A DNA stretch of 64,000 bases from Variovorax sp. (GTDB taxonomy: Bacteria; Pseudomonadota; Gammaproteobacteria; Burkholderiales; Burkholderiaceae_C). The position numbers and the translations under genes were made by a program. The stretch is from NCBI GenBank assembly GCA_017744285.1, contig JAGIBP010000004.1, positions 62,001 to 126,000 of the forward strand, read 5' to 3'. Below the pieces are notes generated by a model, which had not been told where the DNA came from, did no database searches, and saw nothing but the letters and a program-made list of their open reading frames with translations. Positions 1 to 8,541 of this stretch are shown here, piece after piece; position 1 is the first letter of the stretch; each line of letters starts with the position of its first letter.

Positions 1-938
1 ACGCCGAGGATCGACACCCAGATCACCGGCTTGCGGCCGATGCGGTCGCCGATGGGGCCGCCCGCCACGGTCCCCACGGCGGAGGCCAGCAGGAAGATGA
101 AGAGATGCAGCTGCGCGCCTTGCACCGAGACGCCGAAGCGCTCCATCAGGTAGAAGGTGTAGAAGCTGCTCAGGCCCGCCACGTAGAAGTACTTCGAGAA
201 GATCAGCACCAGCAGCACCCCGATGGCGCCGAGCACCGCCTGGCGCGAGTAGGGAGATGCCGCGGCCGGCGCCCGCCTGCCGCCCACGGCGACGTGATGC
301 GTGGCATACCAGCGGCTCACCTGCACCAGCAGGCCGATGCCCAGCAGCGCCGCGAGGCCGAACCAGGCCACGCTGTGCTGGCCGAAGGGCACGATGACCG
401 CGGCCGCGAGCAGCGGGCCGATGGCCGTGCCCAGGTTGCCGCCGACCTGGAACACCGACTGCGCAAAGCCATGCTGGCCGCCGGAAGCCAGCCGCGCGAT
501 GCGCGACGACTCCGGGTGGAAGATCGCGGAGCCGAGGCCGATGAAAGCCGCGGCCAGCAGCACGACGCCGAAGCTCGGCGCCGCCGCGAGCAGGAGCAGG
601 CCCACGAGAGTGGAGAACATGCCGAAGGGCAGCGAGTAGGGCTGCGGCCTGCGGTCGGTGAACAGGCCGATGAGCGGCTGCAGCAGCGAGGCCGTGAGCT
701 GGTAGGTCAGCGTGATCAGCCCGATCTGCGCGAACGAGAGCGAGAACTCCCCCTTCAGGATCGGGTACATGGCCAGGATCAGCGACTGCATCATGTCGTT
801 GACCATGTGCGAACTGCTGATGGCGCCCAGGATGCCGAAGGCAGGCTTGAGCTTCTGATGAGGGGCGGCGGCTGGACGGGCGGCGGCGTCGATGGACGCA
901 CCGCTCGCGTCCACCGCGGTGGCGGCGGAAGTCGACAT
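1..938 (-). CDS. MFS transporter, fosmidomycin-resistance (Fsr) type, 3' end cut by window edge
   Basis: This is the first ~312 residues of an inner-membrane major facilitator exporter. The ORF track omits it because its stop lies outside the window. Reading back from the CAT at 936-938 gives MSTSAATAVDASG, a hydrophilic leader, then membrane helices beginning near FGILGAISSSHMVNDMMQS. The loop LIGLFTDRRPQPYS and the second-half loop GGPIGDRIGRKP are the paired MFS loop-2 and loop-8 signatures. SSHMVNDMMQS is typical of the Fsr subfamily (drug efflux). It diverges from an AraC regulator across about 150 bp, the same arrangement as nimT/nimR in E. coli, so the regulator probably controls it. 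Membership in MFS is firm; the substrate is inferred. Confidence 0.85.
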   Translation of the reverse strand, partial: MSTSAATAVDASGASIDAAARPAAAPHQKLKPAFGILGAISSSHMVNDMMQSLILAMYPILKGEFSLSFAQIGLITLTYQLTASLLQPLIGLFTDRRPQPYSLPFGMFSTLVGLLLLAAAPSFGVVLLAAAFIGLGSAIFHPESSRIARLASGGQHGFAQSVFQVGGNLGTAIGPLLAAAVIVPFGQHSVAWFGLAALLGIGLLVQVSRWYATHHVAVGGRRAPAAASPYSRQAVLGAIGVLLVLIFSKYFYVAGLSSFYTFYLMERFGVSVQGAQLHLFIFLLASAVGTVAGGPIGDRIGRKPVIWVSILG

Positions 939-1022
939 GGGTGGCTTTCAGTCCCGGAAAAAGACGGCGCTCCGCTCCTGGTGCGAAAGGCGCTCACGGG
1001 CCGGCGGGACGTCTCCGGCATG

Positions 1023-1036
1023 CCAGAATTATCTGG
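1023..1036. promoter_or_regulatory. Inverted repeat CCAGA-N4-TCTGG in the MFS/AraC divergent promoter
   Basis: A perfect 5-bp inverted repeat with a 4-bp AT spacer lies between the divergent starts at 938 and 1091. Its position suits an operator for the AraC-type regulator or part of the promoter. Only the symmetry is seen; binding is inferred. Confidence 0.35.
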
Positions 1037-1090
1037 ACCGAGGCTGCGCCTGTCGCGCGCCAATCCACCACCAACCTTTGCGAAAGCGAC

Positions 1091-1885
1091 ATGCAGGGCA
1101 CGCACCAGCCGCCGCCGATGCGCGAGGCGCTCCGGGAGATCGACGCGGCGCGCTCGCCGGTCACCGGGCGCGCCACCGACTACCCGGCGGGCTGGCACAT
1201 CGAGCCGCATGCGCATGCCAAGCACCAGCTGATCTATGCCGTGCGCGGCGTGATGGCCGTCGAGGCCGAGGCCGGCCGCTGGGTCGTGCCGCCCACCCGC
1301 GCCATCTGGATGCGCGCCGGCATGACCCACGAGATCCGCTGCATCGGCGAAGTGCACATGCGCAGCCTGCTGGTGTCGCCCGATCGGGCGCCCCGGCTGC
1401 TGGGCGACACGCAGGCCGTGGGCATCTCGCCCTTGCTGCGCGAGCTGATCCGCAGCGCCATGCAGGTGCGGCATCCTTATGCGCACAACAGCCGCGACGG
1501 GCGCGTGATGCGCCTGATCCTCGACGAGTTGCGCGCGCTGCCCGTGCTGCCGCTGCACCTGCAGATGCCGTCCGACGCGCGGCTGCGGCGCATCTGCGAG
1601 ACGCTGCAGCAGCAACCCGGCGATGCGTCGACCGCGACCGACTGGGCGCGCAGGCTCGGCGTGGACGTCAAGACCATCCAGCGCCTGTTCCTGAAAGACA
1701 CGGGCCTGACCTTCGGCCAATGGCGCCAGCAGTCCCGCCTGCTGCGCGCGCTCGAACTGCTGGCGACGGGCGAGAAGATCATCGACGTCGCGCTCGCGCT
1801 GGGCTACGACAGCCCGAGCGCCTTCTCGACCATGTTCAGAAGGCAGTTCGGCCAGACGCCCAGCCAGTTCTTCGCCGGGAGTTGA
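1091..1885 (+). CDS. AraC-family transcriptional regulator with N-terminal cupin
   Basis: A 264-residue regulator. Residues ~30-100 form a cupin-like sensing domain (HIEPHAHAKHQLIY, then WVVPPTRAIWMRAG), and residues ~165-264 hold two helix-turn-helix motifs (DWARRLGVDVKTIQRLF and IDVALALGYDSPSAFSTMF). This layout matches the NimR/YeaM-like group, which usually controls a divergent MFS exporter, as here. The ORF track starts 150 bp upstream at 941. I chose ATG 1091 because family similarity begins close after it and the upstream part is the divergent promoter. Confidence 0.88.
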   Translation: MQGTHQPPPMREALREIDAARSPVTGRATDYPAGWHIEPHAHAKHQLIYAVRGVMAVEAEAGRWVVPPTRAIWMRAGMTHEIRCIGEVHMRSLLVSPDRAPRLLGDTQAVGISPLLRELIRSAMQVRHPYAHNSRDGRVMRLILDELRALPVLPLHLQMPSDARLRRICETLQQQPGDASTATDWARRLGVDVKTIQRLFLKDTGLTFGQWRQQSRLLRALELLATGEKIIDVALALGYDSPSAFSTMFRRQFGQTPSQFFAGS

Positions 1886-1909
1886 GCCGCGCCGCGCGGC
1901 ATCGGGTTA

Positions 1910-1919
1910 GTCCTAGGAC
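1910..1919. promoter_or_regulatory. 10-bp palindrome GTCCTAGGAC upstream of the ABC operon
   Basis: A perfect palindrome sits about 120 bp upstream of the substrate-binding protein gene, in the only non-coding stretch before that operon. It is short enough to occur by chance. It may be an operator or promoter element for the TauABC-type operon. Confidence 0.25.
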
Positions 1920-2040
1920 GCTGGTCCCATCGGTCGCTGCGCTCTGGCTCTACCTTCGCGCACGCCGCCGCGGGGACACTGCCGGGCAGGGCGAGTGTCG
2001 AATCCGGCTTGGTTGCGCCCGCGTTCACGAAGGAAACATC

Positions 2041-3081
2041 ATGAAGCTCCAACTCTCCCGCCGCGAGTTCCACCTGGCGGCCGGCAACATGCTGATCGCG
2101 TCGGCCGGTGCCGGCTCGCTGTTCGCGTCCACCCAGGCGCTGGCCCAGCAGAAGACGGTGCGCCTGGGCACCTTCGGCGGCATCGACGCGCAGAACTACC
2201 TGCGCGCCAAGGACCGCGTGGCGAGCACCTTCGGTCCCGGCGTGCAGGGCGAGTTCGTGACCGTGCGCGCCGGCTCCGAGGTGATCTCGGCGATGGCCGG
2301 CGGCAGCCTCGACATGTGCAACGTCGGCTCCAGCCCGATGGTGGTCGGCATGGCCAACGGCCTCAAGGCGTCGATGGTGTACGTCTACAAGAACATCATC
2401 GACAGCGAGTGCCTGGTGGTGCAGGGCAACTCCGGCATCACCAGCATCGCGGGCCTCAAGGGCAAGAAGGTCGGGCTGCCCTTCAACACGTCCGTGCACT
2501 TCGCGGCCGTGGCCGCGATGAAGACCGCCGGCCTCGGCCCGGCCGACGTGCAGCTGCTGAACATGCGCGCCGACCAGATCGCCTCGGCGTGGCAGCGCCG
2601 CGAGATCGACGCCAGCTACATCTGGGTGCCGGTGCTGCCCAAGCTCACCGAGGACGGCGGCAAGATCATCTTCAAGACCGGCGATCTCAATGCGCACGAC
2701 ATCCTGGTGTTCGACGCGCTGCTGGTGCGCGACGAGTTCAAGCAGAAGAACCCCGACCTGGTGCTGGCCTTCCTCAAGGACTACGAGACCATCGCGGCCA
2801 GCTTCAAGTCCGACCCCAAGGACGTGGTGGCCACGATGACCAAGTTCCTCGGCGTGGACGAGGCCGCCGTGATGCGCTCGCTCAACACCTTCTACCCGGT
2901 GCCGGCCAAGGAGCAGGCCAGCGAGCGCTGGTTCGGCAAGCCCGGCGGCAAGGAGAGCGGGGTCGTGAAGACGCTGAAGTCGCAGGCCCAGTTCCTCTAC
3001 GAGAGCCAGCAGATCGTGGCCATGCCCAAGGACGTCGGCGCCTTCGTCGACGGCTCGTTCGTCGCCAAGCTCGCCGCCTGA
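2041..3081 (+). CDS. ABC transporter periplasmic substrate-binding protein, TauA/SsuA type
   Basis: A 346-residue exported binding protein. The N-terminus (SRREFHLAAGN, then a hydrophobic stretch ending ASTQALAQQ) is a signal peptide, possibly Tat-dependent. The mature start TVRLGTFGGIDAQ and the central GLKGKKVGLPFNTSVHF segment are typical of the NMT1/TauA family, which binds sulfonates, nitrate, pyrimidine precursors and aromatic acids. The ATG follows a clear GAAGGAAACATC ribosome-binding region. The ATPase gene starts 3 bp after the stop. The family is clear but the ligand is not; the downstream PLP enzyme suggests an amino-containing substrate. Confidence 0.88.
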   Translation: MKLQLSRREFHLAAGNMLIASAGAGSLFASTQALAQQKTVRLGTFGGIDAQNYLRAKDRVASTFGPGVQGEFVTVRAGSEVISAMAGGSLDMCNVGSSPMVVGMANGLKASMVYVYKNIIDSECLVVQGNSGITSIAGLKGKKVGLPFNTSVHFAAVAAMKTAGLGPADVQLLNMRADQIASAWQRREIDASYIWVPVLPKLTEDGGKIIFKTGDLNAHDILVFDALLVRDEFKQKNPDLVLAFLKDYETIAASFKSDPKDVVATMTKFLGVDEAAVMRSLNTFYPVPAKEQASERWFGKPGGKESGVVKTLKSQAQFLYESQQIVAMPKDVGAFVDGSFVAKLAA

Positions 3082-3084
3082 CCG

Positions 3085-3882
<798 letters not shown>

Positions 3883-3937
3883 GCCGCCGGGCCGCCCCGA
3901 GGCGAATGCCGAAGCGCTGCTGCGCGGAGGCCACTCC

Positions 3938-4717
3938 ATGAGCCGCCGCCTCTGGATCAACCTCGCGTCGTTCACCGGCTTGCTGATCGTGTGGGCGTTG
4001 CTCACCACCGATGCGTTCGGTGCGCCGCTGGTGGCGCCGCTCTTCCTGCCGTCGCCCGCGGCGGTGGTGAAGACCTTCATGCAGCTCGCAAGCAGCGGCT
4101 ACCAGGGCAAGAGCCTGCTGGCGCACCTGGCGATCAGCCTGCAGCGCTTCTTCCTCGGCTTCGGCATCACCGTGCTGCTGGCGGTGCCGATCGGGCTGTG
4201 GATGGGCATGAACGAGACCGTGAAGGCGGTTCTGGACCCGCCCATCGAGATCAGCCGGCCCATGCCCAAGCTCGCGCTGCTGCCGCTCCTGATCATCTGG
4301 TTCGGCATCGGCGAGGTCGCGAAGGTGGTGATCATCGTGCTCGCGCTGTTCCCGGTGATCTCGATCAGCGCCATGCAGGCGGTGCGCAGCGTCGGGCGGC
4401 GAAAGATCCTCGCGGCGATGGCGCTCGGCGCCTCGCGCGGCATGATCTTCCGCCGCGTCATCTTCCCCGCGAGCCTGCCGGGCATCTTCACCAGCATTCG
4501 CGTGAGCATCGGCATCGGCGTGACGATGCTGGTGGGGGCCGAGATGGTCGCCACCAACAGCGGCATCGCATGGATGGCGCTGTCCGCCGCGGATTTCATG
4601 CTGACCAGCGTGGTGCTGGTCGGTGCCCTCATCATGGCTGCCGTCGGCTACGTGCTGGACCTGGCGGCCCGCGCCCTGGAGGACCGCATCGTCCACTGGG
4701 GCGGCAAGGAAGGTTGA
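3938..4717 (+). CDS. ABC transporter permease, TauC/SsuC type
   Basis: A 259-residue inner-membrane permease with about six helices. The cytoplasmic EAA loop that docks on the ATPase is seen at AAMALGASRGMIFRRVIFPASLPGI. A 55-bp gap separates it from the ATPase gene. The next gene begins 4 bp after its stop, tying the PLP enzyme to this importer. Confidence 0.92.
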   Translation: MSRRLWINLASFTGLLIVWALLTTDAFGAPLVAPLFLPSPAAVVKTFMQLASSGYQGKSLLAHLAISLQRFFLGFGITVLLAVPIGLWMGMNETVKAVLDPPIEISRPMPKLALLPLLIIWFGIGEVAKVVIIVLALFPVISISAMQAVRSVGRRKILAAMALGASRGMIFRRVIFPASLPGIFTSIRVSIGIGVTMLVGAEMVATNSGIAWMALSAADFMLTSVVLVGALIMAAVGYVLDLAARALEDRIVHWGGKEG

Positions 4718-4721
4718 CCCC

Positions 4722-5954
4722 ATGATCACGCTCCCCAAGGAAGGCACGGCCTGGCCCGAACTGCGCGAGCGCCTGCGCGAGGCGGGCCGGCGCGACATCG
4801 ACTGGCGCGGCGGGCGCCTGCCCATGTTCATCCACTATGCCGGCGACGACGTGCTGGAGGTGGCCAAGCAGGCCTACCTCATGTACTTCTCCGAGAACGG
4901 CCTGGGCCTGCGCGTCTTCGACAGCCTGCGGCGCTTCGAGACCGAGGTCGTCTCCATGGGCCTGGGCCTGATGCATGGCACGGCCGACGCGCGCGGCACC
5001 ATGACCACCGGCGGCACCGAAAGCATCTTCCTGGCCGTGAAGGCCGCGCGCGATGCCTTTCGCAAGAAGCGGCCGGATTGCGCCGAGCCCGTGCTGGTGC
5101 TGCCGCGCAGTGCGCACCCGGCCTTCGACAAGGCCGCGCACTTCATGAGCCTGCGCACGGTGCGCGTGCCGCTGCGCGCCGACTACACGGCCGACCCCGA
5201 GGCCATGGCCGCGGCGATCACGCCGGACACGATGATGATGGTGGGCTCGGTGCCTGCCTATCCGCATGGCGTGATCGACCCGATCGCCGAGCTGGGCGCC
5301 AAGGCGCTGGCGCACGACGTCTGGCTGCATGTGGACGCCTGCGTCGGCGGCTACCTGGCGCCCTTCGTCGCGCAGCTCGGCGAGCCGCTGCCCGCGTGGG
5401 ACTTCGCGGTGCCCGGCGTGCGCTCGATCTCGGCCGACCTGCACAAGTACGGCTACGCGGCCAAGGGCGCGTCCACCGTGTTCTTCCGCGACGCCGAGTC
5501 TTTCGCGGGCACCGGCTGGCACTTCGACAACTGGCCGCGCGGCGCGTACTTCACGAACACGCTGGTGGGCACCCGTGCCGGCGGTGCGATCGCCGCCGCC
5601 TGGGCGGTGATGAACTACCTCGGCGAGGAGGGCTACCGGCGCGTCGCGCAGCGCGTGATCCACACGCGCCAGGTGCTGCAGGAGGGCGTGGCCGAACTCG
5701 GCCTGAAGACCTTCGGCGACCCCCGCCTGTCGATCCTCGCCTTTGGATCGCCGCAGCGCGACATCGCGGCGCTGGGCAAGGGCCTGAGCGAGCGCGGCTG
5801 GGTGGTCGGCTACGTGACGGAGCCGCCCGGCATCCACCACATGCTCAATCTCACGCACGAGCCGGTGGCCGAGCGCTATCTCTCGGATGTTGCCGACGTG
5901 CTGCGCGAGCTGCCGGTCCGCGGTGGCGGAGGCGCGGTCGACGCACGCTATTGA
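4722..5954 (+). CDS. PLP-dependent decarboxylase/lyase, sphingosine-1-phosphate lyase-like
   Basis: A 410-residue fold-type I PLP enzyme of the group II decarboxylase/S1P-lyase family. TTGGTESI near residue 90 contacts the cofactor phosphate, LHVDACVGGY holds the aspartate that pairs with the pyridine nitrogen, and SADLHKYGY contains the Schiff-base lysine (K242). The ATG is 4 bp after the permease stop; the track's start at 4623 lies inside that gene. Bacterial members act on amino acids or on phosphorylated or sulfonated amino compounds. Being last in a TauABC operon suggests it breaks down the imported amine or amino acid. The substrate is unknown. Confidence 0.85.
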   Translation: MITLPKEGTAWPELRERLREAGRRDIDWRGGRLPMFIHYAGDDVLEVAKQAYLMYFSENGLGLRVFDSLRRFETEVVSMGLGLMHGTADARGTMTTGGTESIFLAVKAARDAFRKKRPDCAEPVLVLPRSAHPAFDKAAHFMSLRTVRVPLRADYTADPEAMAAAITPDTMMMVGSVPAYPHGVIDPIAELGAKALAHDVWLHVDACVGGYLAPFVAQLGEPLPAWDFAVPGVRSISADLHKYGYAAKGASTVFFRDAESFAGTGWHFDNWPRGAYFTNTLVGTRAGGAIAAAWAVMNYLGEEGYRRVAQRVIHTRQVLQEGVAELGLKTFGDPRLSILAFGSPQRDIAALGKGLSERGWVVGYVTEPPGIHHMLNLTHEPVAERYLSDVADVLRELPVRGGGGAVDARY

Positions 5955-6147
5955 ACGGACCCCGATCGATCGTTGAAGTCGTAGCGTGAACTGGCTGCGC
6001 GAGAGCTTCGCGGATGGCTTCGATTTGCCTCCGCGAGCAGCCCGCTAGTCCTATCCCGTAGATTCGTCCGCCGAGCCCTGGAAAGCCGATGCCGCCTGAC
6101 ACCAGCTGCTATGCTCGCGCCGCTTTTGGCAGTTCAGGAAGTTGTTC

Positions 6148-7554
6148 ATGCTGGTGAATCGTGCGGCCAGGTTGTTGCTGGCCATCGCAGGTGCTTGGTC
6201 GATTGCAAGTTGCGGAGGCTCGGGCGACGTCGCACCGTACGGTGCCAGTTCCCCGGTCATTCCGGGCAGTCCTCCTCCCGTCGTCGCGCCGGGCAGTCCG
6301 CCTCCCGTGGTCGCTCCGGCAAAGACCGTCGTCCAGGTCACGCTGACCGGCGTGGCCGGGTCGGGGCTGGTGCTGGAGAACAATGGCGGCGATGCGCTGG
6401 CCGTGCCGGGCGACGGTACCTACGCATTCCCGACCTCCCTGCCTGAAGGCTCGGCCTATTCGGTGAGCATCCGGGCGCAGCCTTCGCGTCCTGACCAGTT
6501 GTGCACCGTTTCGGGGGGCAGCGGAGTCGCAAGCGGCGCTACCGTCACCGTGGCACTCGCCTGCACGACCCTGCCGCGGTTTGCGTTCGTCACGAGCGTG
6601 TCGGCAACGAGAGTCTTCAGCGTGGACGACACCACCGGTGCATTGACGGGCACGGCGAACTCGATTCCCTATGGCGGCATCGTCGCGCCCTCGCTTTCGC
6701 CTGACAAGAATCTGCTGCTCGTCGCCGGCGTGATCGGCAACGATGTTCGCGGTTTCTTCGTCAATCGGTCCACCGGTGCGCTGACCGAAGTGCCTGGTTC
6801 CCCCTTCCCGACCGGCGGCTTGCAACCCCAAGGGACGGCGTTCTCGCCCGATGGCCGGTTCTTCTGGGCAGCGAACAGGGCAAGCAACACCGTCACCACC
6901 TTCGCGGTGAATTCGACCAGTGGGGCGCTGACTGCCGTGGGATCGCCGACGGCCACGGGCAACTACCCCCTGGCTGTCGCGCCCAGCCCGGACGGCAAGT
7001 TCCTGTACGTTGCAAACTACCTCGGCAACAGCGTGTCCGCCTACTCGGTCGACGCCGTCACCGGCGCGCTCACTGCGCGATTTGAACTACCGGTCGGCAG
7101 CCCTGTTCGCTGGATCGTGATCGATCCCACGAACAAGTTCTTGTACGTGTCATGGGGAACCAATGCATTGAAAGGCTATGCCATCGATAGCACCTCCGGC
7201 GCATTGACCAGCGTTCCAGGGGCTCCGTTCATTGCGGGCAGCACCGCGCAGAACATGGACATCGATCCGTCGGGCAAGTGGCTCTACGTGACGAACGAGA
7301 TGGATGCGACCGTGTCGGCCTTTTCCATCAACAGCGCATCCGGCGACCTGGCAGCGACGGGGGCACCCCTGGGCACGGGCGGTTTGCCCGAAGGCGTGAA
7401 GGTGCATCCGAACGGCAAGTTCGTCTATGTCGCCAGCCAGAGTACGAACGCCATCTCGATCGCGAGCGTCAACCCGGCGACCGGCGCACTGACGGCAGCG
7501 ACGACGGCGCCGATGGGCGGGACGCCGATCGACCTTGCCATCATGCCCGACTAG
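6148..7554 (+). CDS. Beta-propeller lipoprotein, 6-phosphogluconolactonase-like (YVTN) repeats
   Basis: A 468-residue exported lipoprotein. The signal peptide ends in the lipobox IASC (about residue 20), followed by a Gly/Ser/Pro-rich linker. From ~residue 125 the protein consists of ~45-residue repeats with motifs like SPDGRFFWAANRASNTV and SPDGKFLYVANYLGNSV, typical of seven-bladed lactonase or YVTN propellers. ATG 6148 is chosen over the track's TTG 6142 because AGGAA lies 7 bp upstream. It is probably a surface or periplasmic binding propeller rather than a true lactonase. It is monocistronic. Confidence 0.82.
   Translation: MLVNRAARLLLAIAGAWSIASCGGSGDVAPYGASSPVIPGSPPPVVAPGSPPPVVAPAKTVVQVTLTGVAGSGLVLENNGGDALAVPGDGTYAFPTSLPEGSAYSVSIRAQPSRPDQLCTVSGGSGVASGATVTVALACTTLPRFAFVTSVSATRVFSVDDTTGALTGTANSIPYGGIVAPSLSPDKNLLLVAGVIGNDVRGFFVNRSTGALTEVPGSPFPTGGLQPQGTAFSPDGRFFWAANRASNTVTTFAVNSTSGALTAVGSPTATGNYPLAVAPSPDGKFLYVANYLGNSVSAYSVDAVTGALTARFELPVGSPVRWIVIDPTNKFLYVSWGTNALKGYAIDSTSGALTSVPGAPFIAGSTAQNMDIDPSGKWLYVTNEMDATVSAFSINSASGDLAATGAPLGTGGLPEGVKVHPNGKFVYVASQSTNAISIASVNPATGALTAATTAPMGGTPIDLAIMPD
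6264..6317 (+). repeat. Two tandem 27-bp repeats encoding GSPPPVVAP
   Basis: Two adjacent 27-bp units (6264-6290 and 6291-6317) differ at only a few third positions. Each encodes GSPPPVVAP in the linker just after the lipobox of the propeller lipoprotein. Such units can change in number by slippage and so vary the reach of the propeller from the membrane. Confidence 0.8.
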
Positions 7555-7557
7555 CCT

Positions 7558-7655
7558 GCGCGCAGCACCAGCGCCGCTGGCAAAGAGCGCGATCTGGCCA
7601 TGGCGACGAGTTCAGCGCGGCCGGCCTCGGTGAGCTCGATCGTGCGGGAGCGGCA
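7558..7655 (-). pseudogene. Possible remnant of a winged-helix regulator C-terminus
   Basis: In the minus frame just past the TauE stop, the translation RTIELTEAGRAELVAMA resembles the wing and tail of ArsR or MarR regulators (consensus like R.L.LT.AGR..L). It has no start of its own and no upstream helix-turn-helix, so at most it is a decayed fragment. Chance similarity is possible. Confidence 0.2.
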
Positions 7656-7657
7656 CG

Positions 7658-8449
7658 CTAGGCCAGAGCCCGCAGCAGCATTGCGCCGCCCGTGCAGGCC
7701 AGCAGCGCATAGATCGCCCGCTGAAGCGTCCGTGCCGGCAGGCGGCACGCGATCTGGTGGCCGACGCGGGTGCCTGCGAAAGCGACCATCGCCAGCGGCA
7801 GCAGCGCGGACCAGATGACCGCCTGTGCCAACTGCCCGCTGAACGCCATGCCGAGCAACGCCGACGTCGTGGCCGCGGCAAGGCAGGCGGGCACGCTGGC
7901 GCGCAGCACCGCAGGGTCCGGCTGGCGGCGGCCGAGCCAGGCGACGATCAGGGGGCCGGCGGTGCCGAAGACGGATTCGACGGCGCCCGCCGCGAAGCCG
8001 AACACAGGCGCCCCGCGGCCGGTGCGTGCGCGCGGCACGGTCTTGCCGGTCCATCCGCGCACCGCTACCACCAGCACGTAGAGGCCCAGCAGGGCCAGGG
8101 CCCATCCGTGCATCATCCAGCGCGCCAGCAGCGTGCCGGCGACCGTTCCTGCGATGAGGCCGGGGAGCAGCGCGCGCAGCTCCGCCCAGGCGACGCGTTC
8201 GAGGTTCAGGCGCGCGAGGAGGAGGGCGGAAGGCACGTCCAGCAGCAGCACCAGCGGCACCACGGTGGTGAGTGGCCATTGCAGGGCGAGCAGGGGAACG
8301 ATGGTGAGCGCGGAGCCGAAGCCGCTCACGCCCAGCACGACGTAGCCCGTGAACACCACGGCGATCGAGTAGGCGACGACGCCCGGCGGCAGCGCGCCCA
8401 GCGTGACCCATGCCGCATCGACCAGGCCGGTGTGAAAAGCATGCGCCAT
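7658..8449 (-). CDS. Sulfite exporter TauE/SafE-family permease
   Basis: A 263-residue inner-membrane protein with about eight helices in two similar halves (GYVVLGVSGFGSALTIVPLLAL and GFAAGAVESVFGTAGPLIVAWL), the TauE/SafE duplication. Family members export sulfite, sulfoacetate or other organic anions. It diverges from a MocR-type regulator with 92 bp between starts. That regulator is the obvious candidate for its control. Its location a few kilobases from a sulfonate-type importer is suggestive only. Confidence 0.85.
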   Translation of the reverse strand: MAHAFHTGLVDAAWVTLGALPPGVVAYSIAVVFTGYVVLGVSGFGSALTIVPLLALQWPLTTVVPLVLLLDVPSALLLARLNLERVAWAELRALLPGLIAGTVAGTLLARWMMHGWALALLGLYVLVVAVRGWTGKTVPRARTGRGAPVFGFAAGAVESVFGTAGPLIVAWLGRRQPDPAVLRASVPACLAAATTSALLGMAFSGQLAQAVIWSALLPLAMVAFAGTRVGHQIACRLPARTLQRAIYALLACTGGAMLLRALA

Positions 8450-8460
8450 GCGGCCAGCTT

Positions 8461-8480
8461 AGGTGCAAAGGTGCGCGCAC
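8461..8480. promoter_or_regulatory. Direct AGGTGC repeats and GTGCGCGCAC palindrome in the TauE/MocR divergent promoter
   Basis: AGGTGC occurs at 8461-8466 and again at 8469-8474, the second copy leading into the palindrome GTGCGCGCAC (8471-8480). MocR/PdxR regulators usually bind direct repeats in the divergent promoter beside their own gene, so this is a reasonable operator candidate. Confidence 0.35.
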
Positions 8481-8541
8481 GATAGAGCCAGAGCCCGCGA
8501 CCGAGCGGGCCAGCCGCGAACCCGATCCGTACACTCTCGCC

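Noticed and set aside
892-3081. 729-aa plus-strand ORF
   Set aside because: Only its C-terminal part in frame (from 2041) is real. The upstream part runs through the AraC gene in another frame and is Arg/Ala-rich shadow sequence.
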